A stretch of 64,000 bases of DNA from Artemisia argyi. Its lineage: Eukaryota; Streptophyta; Magnoliopsida; Asterales; Asteraceae. The position numbers and the translations under genes were made by a program. Positions 56,901-64,000 of this stretch are shown piece after piece; position 1 is the first letter of the stretch; every line of letters begins with the position of its first letter. The DNA is taken from NCBI GenBank assembly GCA_030686995.1, contig CM060709.1, positions 17,079,360 through 17,143,359 on the forward strand, written 5' to 3'. The notes beneath the pieces were generated by a model. It did not search any database. It was not told the DNA's origin and worked only from the letters and a program-made list of their open reading frames with translations.

Positions 56901-59680
56901 TCATCAGTTTTCTCAACATATTTGACTTCCGCATTATGAAGTTGTGGAGGTAGAACAGGAATGGGAGAGGGATCTTTGTTCAATAACTTCTCGAGGAGAA
57001 GTATATCCCTTTCCGGGTCAATCTCTTGGTTATCAATCCCCTCGGGAACTGAATTACTTTTGAGAAAGGCCTCTAATTCCTCAAGGACGAAATCACTTCC
57101 CTCAAACGGAGTGAGGGAAGGAGAAGAATTAGCGATTATGGGGTGAGAAGAGGGAGTGGGATTGCCACTCGAAGAACTATCAGCGAAGCCAAGGATTTCC
57201 TGAGCATACTCCTCGGATGCAATGTCAATGACATCAATTCGGTTAACCGATTCAGCATCATAATTCGAGGAGTATCTCGAGGTTTGATCAAGGTTGAACG
57301 TTATCGCTTCAGTGCCAACTCGTAACGTGATTTCTTCATCGAAAACATCGATTAATGCACGACCCGTCCTTAAGAATCCCCTCCCAAGAATGAGAGGTAC
57401 TCTTGGATCCGCATCGAAATCAACAACGACAAAGTCTGCCGGAAAATGGAACTTTCCCACTCTTACAAATACGTCCTCGGCAATACCAAGGGGACGTGAA
57501 ATTGAACGGTCTGCAAGCTCGAGAGTCATGCATGTGGGACTAAGTGCCTGAAGAGAGAGCTTTTTCCAAACTGAGTAGGGCATTAAGTTGATGCTTGCAC
57601 CAAGATCGGCCAAGGCAAAGCAGTCAACCATTCCTGGAAATACGCAAGGTATTAGAAATCTTCCAGGATCTCCTAGCTTCGCGGGAAGCTGTTTCAACAG
57701 AACTGCAGAGCAGTTCTCATTGAGTGGAGTTGGTGCCATCTCAAACAGTTTTTCTTTATTGCTCAACAGGTTTTTGATTGTTGATGCGAATTTGGGCATT
57801 AAAAGAAGAGCATCCGCAAAGCTAATATCGAAGTGTAGTTCTTGAAAAATCTGAAAAAATTTTTCCATCTGATGATTAGCTTTTTCACGGAGCTTCTGGT
57901 CTTGCAATCGTGAGGGATATGGAATTGTTGGTTTTGGGTTGGCTTTTGGATTTTCAACAGGACCTTCGGTAGTTTCAAACACAACTCTTTTAGGGGGAGT
58001 CGGGACCGGGATAACTGGAGGTGGGACGTCGTCGGTACTTCCATTATGAATAGGAGGTATCGTGTCCGTTGTAACCTCAGCTTCTTTTTCCAGTACCTCA
58101 GGAGAAGAGAAAGAGGTAGATGGAGTTTTAGGTCCTTTATAAGAAGCTCCACTCCTTGTGGTGATCGCCTTAACATCGCCCCTCGGATTAGCGATCGTGT
58201 TGCTAGGTAAAGTACCTGAGCCCGAGGGTCGATCATTTAAAGATTTCTTTATGTCAGAAATCTGGCTGATCAACAACCTGTTGGTTTCTTCCTGTGCTTT
58301 CATGAATTGTTTTAACAATTCATCAGAAGAGTTAGGGTTTGGAACAACAGCTGGTGTTTGAACGGGAGGGGTTTGCCCTCGAGTGTTCTGCTGAAACCCT
58401 TGATTTTGGAATTGTCCCTGATTAGGGTTTCCATGAAAGTATCCAGGATTATAGTTACTCGGTCCTTGATTTCTATTCCCCTGATTTTGAAAGTTTTGGG
58501 GATAACCTTGATTAAAGTGACCTTGGTTAGGATAACCTTGGTTACTTCTGTTTGGATTTTGGGGACGGTTTTGAGTGTTCTGGTTAAAACCAGGTGGTAC
58601 AGAGTAAGTGCTCGGACGCCATGGTGGCTCAGCAGGAGGACGATATGGATTGCCTCCTTGACTAGAACTACCAGCAATCGCGTTGGTTTCAAATGTGTTA
58701 TTGTCTGTGGCAGTACAATTATAGTAGGCATGTGGTCCACCACAGGTAACACAAACATCCACTTTCTTCACTTCAGCATGTGAAGGATTCTGTGGGAACG
58801 AGACTTTCTTCTGATTGGAGTGAACCAAGGCTTGTATAGCATCCGTGAGTTTATCAATCTTAGCATCAGTACTAGATTGACTCACGGTAGAAGAAGTAGA
58901 AGGATCGACCTGTTTATTACGTATGGTTCGAACCTTGGACTTATTTTCAATTATTGCTAAAGCTTCCTTGACAGTACGACTCAAAAAATTCCCTCCTGCT
59001 GAGGCATTAAGGGAATCTTGGTCTGCTTGGCTTACTCCGTTATAAAATGTGTCGAGTTGCATCAACTCAGAAAATCCATGGTGGGGGCATTTGCGAAGCA
59101 ACTCTTTGAATCTATCCCATGCTTCACTGAATGTCTCACCAGGTCTTTGTGTAAACTTGGTGATCTCATTCCTCAGATAGGCAGTTTTGGATGGTGGATA
59201 GAATTCATTCACAAATTTCTTAACTAGATCTTCCCATGTTTCTATGGATCGAGGGGGTTGTTTCTCTAGCCAGATTCTGGCTGCTCCCTCGAGAGAAAAT
59301 GGAAACAGAAGTAGTTTAATAGCCTCCGATGGGACATTCTTATATTTGATGGTGGATGTAATCTTGTTAAACCATCTTATATGTGAATGAGGATCGTCCC
59401 TTTCGAAACCATAGAACTGATTAGAAGTAACCAGATTAAGTAATCCGGTTTTTAATTCGAAATTATCAGATACTATGGCTGGTACAATAATAGCATCTCC
59501 ATAACCCTCGATGGGTGCCTGGAGAAGCTCTGACATTGGGCGTTCTTCTGCCATGATGACTGTAGGTTTAGGTTCAGTCTGTATTTGAGTTTCAATTTTC
59601 GGGGCAGATTGTGTACGTTTTCGAGGAATACTAACAAGCTCGCGATGAGGACTTGTAGACCTAGAAGAACGTGTGTGCAT
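53996..59680 (-). CDS. Athila gag-pol polyprotein, intact
   Basis: One uninterrupted frame of 1894 codons on the minus strand. Order: retrotransposon Gag (about 90-240, [31 protein letters not shown]); a reduced zinc finger [13 protein letters not shown] (about 307); a Gln/Asn/Gly/Tyr-rich low-complexity stretch (about 363-437); protease [14 protein letters not shown] (about 690, Asp-Leu-Gly instead of Asp-Ser/Thr-Gly, common in this lineage); RT with [20 protein letters not shown] and FMDDFSVIG (about 1177); RNase [17 protein letters not shown] (about 1322); integrase zinc site [12 protein letters not shown]...CDACQ (about 1545-1580) and core GIDFMGPF (about 1605), ISDRGTHF (about 1660), [17 protein letters not shown]. 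It ends with a GPF-type tail ([12 protein letters not shown]) and no chromodomain. The ATG at 59680 follows a 0.6-kb leader. All catalytic motifs are present, so it may be functional. Confidence 0.95.
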   Translation of the reverse strand: MHTRSSRSTSPHRELVSIPRKRTQSAPKIETQIQTEPKPTVIMAEERPMSELLQAPIEGYGDAIIVPAIVSDNFELKTGLLNLVTSNQFYGFERDDPHSHIRWFNKITSTIKYKNVPSEAIKLLLFPFSLEGAARIWLEKQPPRSIETWEDLVKKFVNEFYPPSKTAYLRNEITKFTQRPGETFSEAWDRFKELLRKCPHHGFSELMQLDTFYNGVSQADQDSLNASAGGNFLSRTVKEALAIIENKSKVRTIRNKQVDPSTSSTVSQSSTDAKIDKLTDAIQALVHSNQKKVSFPQNPSHAEVKKVDVCVTCGGPHAYYNCTATDNNTFETNAIAGSSSQGGNPYRPPAEPPWRPSTYSVPPGFNQNTQNRPQNPNRSNQGYPNQGHFNQGYPQNFQNQGNRNQGPSNYNPGYFHGNPNQGQFQNQGFQQNTRGQTPPVQTPAVVPNPNSSDELLKQFMKAQEETNRLLISQISDIKKSLNDRPSGSGTLPSNTIANPRGDVKAITTRSGASYKGPKTPSTSFSSPEVLEKEAEVTTDTIPPIHNGSTDDVPPPVIPVPTPPKRVVFETTEGPVENPKANPKPTIPYPSRLQDQKLREKANHQMEKFFQIFQELHFDISFADALLLMPKFASTIKNLLSNKEKLFEMAPTPLNENCSAVLLKQLPAKLGDPGRFLIPCVFPGMVDCFALADLGASINLMPYSVWKKLSLQALSPTCMTLELADRSISRPLGIAEDVFVRVGKFHFPADFVVVDFDADPRVPLILGRGFLRTGRALIDVFDEEITLRVGTEAITFNLDQTSRYSSNYDAESVNRIDVIDIASEEYAQEILGFADSSSSGNPTPSSHPIIANSSPSLTPFEGSDFVLEELEAFLKSNSVPEGIDNQEIDPERDILLLEKLLNKDPSPIPVLPPQLHNAEVKYVEKTDDFPEVELKDLPPHLEYAFLDGNDKLPVIIAKGLKDEEKIALHKVLKSHKQAIAWKLSDIKGINPDFCTHKILMEEDFKPTVQHQRRVNPKIHEVIKEEVIKLLDAGLIYPISDSPWVSPIHCVPKKGGITVVTNEDNELIPTRLVTGWRVCIDYRKLNEATRKDHFPLPFMNQMLERLAGNEYYCFLDGFSGYFQIPIDPQDQDKTTFTCPYGTFAYRRMPFGLCNAPGTFQRCMMAIFHDMIGKTMEVFMDDFSVIGNSFDSCLSHLEKMLQRCEDTNLCLNWEKSHFMVKEGIVLGHKISKSGIEVDKAKIDVIAKLPHPTTVKGIRSFLGHAGFYRRFIQDFSKIARPMTHLLEKDAPFIFSPECIEAFSTLKKKLTEAPILVAPDWDLPFELMCDASDFAIGAVLGQRKSKHFQPIHYASKTMSEAQVHYTTTEKELLAVVYAFEKFRSYLILTKCVVYTDHSALKYLFTKQDAKPRLLRWVLLLQEFDILIRDKKGAENLAADHLSRLENPHQDILERKDINETFPLETLNLISTRDDTSTPWFADFANYHAGNFVVKGMSSQQKKKFFKDVKHYFWDDPYFFKICADQVIRRCVHGNEAMEILKACHDGPTGGHHSSNYTAKKVFDSGFYWPTIYKDAQELVKTCDACQHHGNVSKKDEMPQNIIQVCEIFDIWGIDFMGPFPSSRGNKYILVAVDYLSKWVEAKALPTNDARVVVKFLKSLFARFGTPRAIISDRGTHFCNDQFARVMLKYGVTHRLSTAYHPQTSGQVEVSNRGIKRILERTVGENRASWSDKLDDALWAFRTAYKTPIGCTPYKLVYGKTCHLPIELEHKAYWALKHANFDIQTAGDHRKVQLNELNELRDQAYENSLIYKEKTKKIHDSKIKNRVFNVGDRVLLFNSRLKIFSGKLKTRWSGPFTVAKVYPYGTVELSQPDGPNFKVNGHRLKHYFGGDIPQVVVPDL

Positions 59681-60248
59681 GTACTAAAAACAAAATTTTC
59701 AAAATAAGATCGAGGAAAAACCACAGTAAACTTAACCCAATAATCACAGGTAAAATGGCTTCTTTATAAAAGGTACACCACTTACACGGATATTACGTTA
59801 AATTTTTTTATATCTTATGTTTGGGAACTTATTCTGAAGGTTATTTAATTTATTCACAAGAAAATGTTTTTGGGTATATGTGTATGGGTGAAAACTTGGA
59901 AAATATTTTTGGAATCGATTCGTTAACCGAAATCGTTCCTTTAAAATCATTCGCAGGCTAGCGGGAGGAAATAAATGGATTCCTCTTCAGTTCGCAATTT
60001 AATGTCAGAACTTACCTTATACCAGCTGTTTCAGGTTGTGATTTTAAAGAAAACGAAGTAATTTAACTTCACGATTTATTTTGTTGTTTATTTAATTTTT
60101 TTGGTGTTTTTAACACTTTAGGAAAAGTGTTAGTGAACTTTTCAGTTATGATATTTATTTTTACAAAAATTTACAGACTGATGGTATTTGTACAGTGAGT
60201 TGATATTCAGAACCACGTATGCTTCCAAATTCGTTGTACGCAGCACAC
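59681..60248 (-). other. Athila leader
   Basis: About 0.57 kb between primer site and gag ATG without an ORF of note. Confidence 0.75.
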
Positions 60249-60250
60249 CT

Positions 60251-60267
60251 CCCCGGCAGCGGCGCCA
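60251..60267 (-). other. Athila primer binding site (tRNA-Asp type)
   Basis: The minus strand reads TGGCGCCGCTGCCGGGG, matching the tRNA-Asp 3' end pattern TGGCGCCG(T)TGCCGGGG at all but one base, six bases from the LTR end. Confidence 0.9.
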
Positions 60268-60273
60268 AAATTT

Positions 60274-63200
60274 TGATCAGTGCTGAACCGTCAGATTATT
60301 ATTAACCAAAGTTAATAACTCAAAAACAGCTTAGACTAATGCTCCGTGGAGTACAATGTATCCTCGGGTCGTATTTCCCAACGAGGCGTGAAATCTGTAA
60401 TAAAACGAAATTTGGGATCGGGTGATTATGAATGGGCAAATGTGAGTTTGATTTATACTACTGATTTGCACAATTTAAACAAATAAGAAAATAACTTTAA
60501 ACAGTTACGGGAACTTAAAAACGTGTACAACTTAAAAACTTACGTCTACGTACAGGGAAAAAGGTGAGTTTTAATGCAAATTTAAACTACAGGGGGTAAA
60601 TTTGAAAATTATACAAACTTAAACTTAAAAGAAAATTTAATTTAAAAAGAAAATTATTACTTAGATTATTTTATTATTTTATATTAAAAATTTATTTAAC
60701 TATTTATTTAAAACTAACTTAATTAAAACTAAAAATAATAAACACTACAAATTAAACTAAAAATTTATAAAAATAACTTCTAAACTTAAAAATGAACTTG
60801 AAGAAAGTATAAAAAATTAAAATAAATATTTTTGTCTTTTTATAGTTTTCTTTTAATTAATTACTAATCATTTTAACTAAACTATTTAGACTATTCTAAA
60901 TTAATAATAATACTAAAATGACTTTAGAAAATTATGGAAAAAATTATAAATCTAATTAACCATCACGGGAATCCTAAAAAATTATAAAAACTTTATTTTA
61001 TGTATTTTTAATTTAATCTACTAATTATTATGCTATTTATTAATTAATATCTAATTAAACTAATTAAATTATGAAAATTAGTAAATGAACAGTATAAATC
61101 ACAAGAAAATTTCTAAAATTATTTTATGACTTATAAAATATAGGAAAAATATAAAATATAGGTGTTACCTTATAAAAATTAATTATGCTATTTAATTCTT
61201 ATTTATTAACTAATTATTAATTAAACTAATTTTAATTATAATAAATACTAAATGGAAAGTTAAAATTATAAAACTTTTTATACAACTATGTTAAAGTAAC
61301 AGAAACTTTATAAAAATATAAATTTCCTAAATACTAATTAAAAAGCTATTTCTATAACTAATTACTTATTTATTATTTAAAATCTAATTAACTAAATTTA
61401 ATTAAAGAAAATAGGAAATGAACAGTAATAATTATAAATTTATTTTTTACAAATACCCTATGGTATATAAGACTTTAAAAAAAATTAAAAAGATGTTGTT
61501 ATTAACTAAAATTTATTAAAACTATTTAATTATTTAATATTACCTAATTACTCATTAAACACGGATTAATTAAAATAATTAGTATTTGAAAAGTAAAAAT
61601 TATGAAAAAATTACAGCTAGTATAATAAGTGATGAAAAGCCTAGGAAAAATAAGCTTGGGTAAACAGCTTATCCAAATAAGCAGTTATAAGCCAAACGGC
61701 TTATTTAAGCTTATTTGGCCAAAAATGTAGTTAAGTATATTGTTTATGCAAAGGTTGACGGAATTGGTGCCCCAGAGCTAATGGAAGGGGTGTGGGGTTT
61801 ATGCATGTATACTAGCGAGAGGTCTCAGGTTCGAATCCCACCCACACCCATTTTCGGTTTTTATATTTTTTTTTTAATTTTCTTTTTACAAAACTATTAA
61901 AACACTAAAAATAAACAACTTTTAAAAACACAACTATTTTATAAAAGCCAAATAAGCTCAGAATGAGCTTATTTGCTCAACAGTTGGTTTAAAAAGCCAA
62001 ACTTGGATTTTTTAAAAGCTACAAGCTACAAATAAACTACAACAGGTTAAACAAGCTAAAAACTATGGAGTCTCATCTAAATTAAGCTGAACTAACTCAA
62101 TAAGCAAGGGGGAAAAAAACTTATAAGCTCAAATAAGCACTCTTTAAGCAAATCTGAATTCCAAACACTCCACAAGGCCAATATGCAGGCCTGAGTGGGG
62201 CCCACAAATAAGCACAAGGGTCCAAGATTAAGATGGTTCCTAAAAGCTGGTCTGATAAGCTTCCAAATAAGCTAATAAGCAATGCTTATAGCTTATTATT
62301 AAGCTTTTGGTGAGCTTGTAAACTTTGGTGCAAACACTGAGTTACTCAGTGTTAGGTTCTGAATCTTAGTCACAAAGGAGGTCAAATAAGCTAACTTGTA
62401 ATAAGCTAAAGCCAAAACTAAACCTAGGTCTGAGAAAAAGGGGTATTAAGCTACAAGATAAGCTAAGGTATAGGTCAATAAGCTCACTGATAAGCTCTTG
62501 ATGAGCTTAGGAAATAAGCTCAATGAGCCTGATTTGCTTTGGTTTGTAAGGTAAATGGACAAATTTCAAGCTTGTGTGGGGTCCACACAATGGATCAAAG
62601 ATCCAATTTTAAACCTGATCTTTTAAAATAAGCAGTTAGGCTTTCCAATAAGCTAAGAATCAGCTCTTAGGTCCCACAAATAAGCTCTAGGGGAAGCCTT
62701 GAACTTGGGTGGTTCACACTAAATACTCAGTGTGTGTGGTGGATTTGGACAACTAAAAGCTATGTGTAGCCCTAGTAAATAAGCTAGAAATGGAAAAATA
62801 AGCAAAGGTCCTATAAGCTGGACTGATGAGCTTCTTAAAAAACTAAAAAGCTTGAGGTGGGGTCCACTATGTCAGTCACAAAGAGCCAAAGAAAATGGGT
62901 CATAACCTGTGGTGCAGGGGAGCTTTTTGCTCAAAGGGTCAGTTTCAATTGGGCTTATTAATAAGCAAATGACCCTCAAATTCAGATTTTTCTTTTGAAA
63001 TAAGTTCCTCAGCTACTAAATAACACAAAATAACAAAACTTTTGGATTTCCAATCCCTAATGAATCCTACAAGTCATAAAGAAAAATTTACCAATTTGAC
63101 AGATTTGGTATTTTTGACTTTTTGATTTTTGATGAACAATTGACTTATATGAACTTCTAATTGATCCTACTTATTTAATAAGTTGTTATAAGCTAATATT

Positions 63201-64000
63201 AAGTTAAATTAAGTTAGGTTACTAACTTATGAGATGAAATGATGAATCTTGGATTCAAATTCCACCACAGTTAACTGTGGTGATGTATAACTTTTGATTT
63301 TGACTTTTTTATGACTAAGACCTGTATTTAATTGTTGTTCTGAGCTATATAATACCTAAATGACATAAAACAAGCAAAAACAACAACTCAAATAACTTTT
63401 AACACAGATGATCAACCTGATCCAAACACACCTTATACTAAACTATTTTATGATTTTTGAAGTTAAATCCTTAAAGAGCTGAGGAAACTAATTCACAATG
63501 ACTTATTATGTTATATTAAGTATATTTAAGCATTTGAAAACAAGAATTAACCACAGATTCACAAGTATACTAATTATGCTATGTTGACTGTTTCACTTAA
63601 GCTTTTTAAACAACTAGAATTTCCAACAAACAAGATACCACTTTTATGTTATATTATCACTACTTAAGATTAAATAAGCATAAAGTAATTGAAAAAGCAA
63701 TTAATAAGCAAAGCTATAGTAAAAGACAGATATGAGATTTTGGGACTTACTAGATGCTTTCCTGCTTATAACCAAGAACAAGGATCATGAAACACTCTTA
63801 TAAGCTTCCCAAGAAGCAACTAAACCAAGGGCAATCCAAAATCCACCCTGCTCCTTCTTGATGATACAAGTCTGAAATTTTTTTTTATTTAAAAACTATT
63901 TTTCATGATTTTTTCTATTTTTTTCTTTTTCAAGTAAACCTGGAATTTAAGGCTTCTAATTACTTTAATAAGCTATATCAATAGCTTATATGAGCTTAAT
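60274..64000 (-). repeat. Athila 5' LTR (incomplete, runs off the window)
   Basis: First 3727 bases match 47399-51125 with about 20 substitutions and no net length change. The remaining about 1.6 kb, including the CAGGGAC array and the TG end, lies beyond 64000. Confidence 0.95.

Larger units (their letters stand above)
47399..64000 (-). mobile_element. Athila-type Ty3/gypsy retrotransposon (right end beyond window)
   Basis: In element order: 5' LTR (from beyond 64000 to 60274), tRNA-Asp-type primer site, leader, one intact gag-pol frame, 3' untranslated region, purine tract, 3' LTR (52707-47399). The offset between the two LTR copies is a constant 12875 bases to the window edge, with about 20 substitutions in 3.7 kb, so insertion is recent. 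The primer type, the protease motif and the Gag sequence fit the Athila lineage. No env-like ORF follows pol. If the missing LTR part is normal the whole element is about 18.2 kb. Confidence 0.9.

Noticed and set aside
57799..58783. Frames of 145-148 codons overlapping the Athila gag region on both strands
   Set aside because: They are alternative-frame shadows of the intact 1894-codon frame, with low-complexity content only.

Overview
The window is plant nuclear DNA: AT-rich, with no bacterial-type genes, and built almost entirely of transposable elements. Every long open frame is a plant LTR-retrotransposon protein. The retroelement proteins look to me most like those of Asteraceae (daisy family) genomes, but that is recollection, not a search result. 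I see no intact host gene, tRNA or rRNA gene.

Layout. (1) 1-2795: degenerate host or repeat DNA, including a Helitron-like repeat and two copies of a dispersed promoter/first-exon-like block. (2) 2796-25102: a Ty1/copia element (TSD GGTAA, 737-bp 5' LTR, coding frame broken by one deletion). A Ty3/gypsy chromovirus of the Tekay/Del type (10194-24491, TSD TTTAT, minus strand, LTRs of about 3.9 kb) is nested in its 3' LTR. The gypsy element has a gag-pol with three in-frame TGA stops and one frameshift, but an intact 364-codon extra ORF upstream of gag. (3) 25108-31940: more degenerate blocks, an exon-like duplication, a PIF/Harbinger deletion derivative with its own TATA box and short ORF, and a second Helitron-like copy. 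(4) 31941-37140: a 5.2-kb copia-derived non-autonomous LTR element (TSD GATAA, minus strand). It carries a decayed RNase H, an ARID-like captured fragment and an array of short hairpins with a constant loop and covarying stems. (5) 37141-47398: small elements (a MULE-type MITE with 9-bp TSD, a tRNA-derived SINE, a Harbinger MITE, Micron-like inverted repeats between TA tracts) and more copies of the dispersed block. (6) 47399-64000 and beyond: an Athila-type gypsy element on the minus strand with a tRNA-Asp primer site, very long LTRs (about 5.3 kb) and one uninterrupted 1894-codon gag-pol frame, the only apparently complete autonomous element here. Its 5' LTR runs off the right edge.

Relative ages from LTR differences counted by eye: the hairpin element is oldest (about 13 in 678 bp), then the copia host element (about 8 in 690 bp). 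The nested chromovirus (about two dozen in 3.85 kb) and the Athila element (about 20 in 3.7 kb) are youngest. The features most likely to be new are the hairpin array, the pre-gag acidic/coiled-coil ORF and the ARID-like capture.
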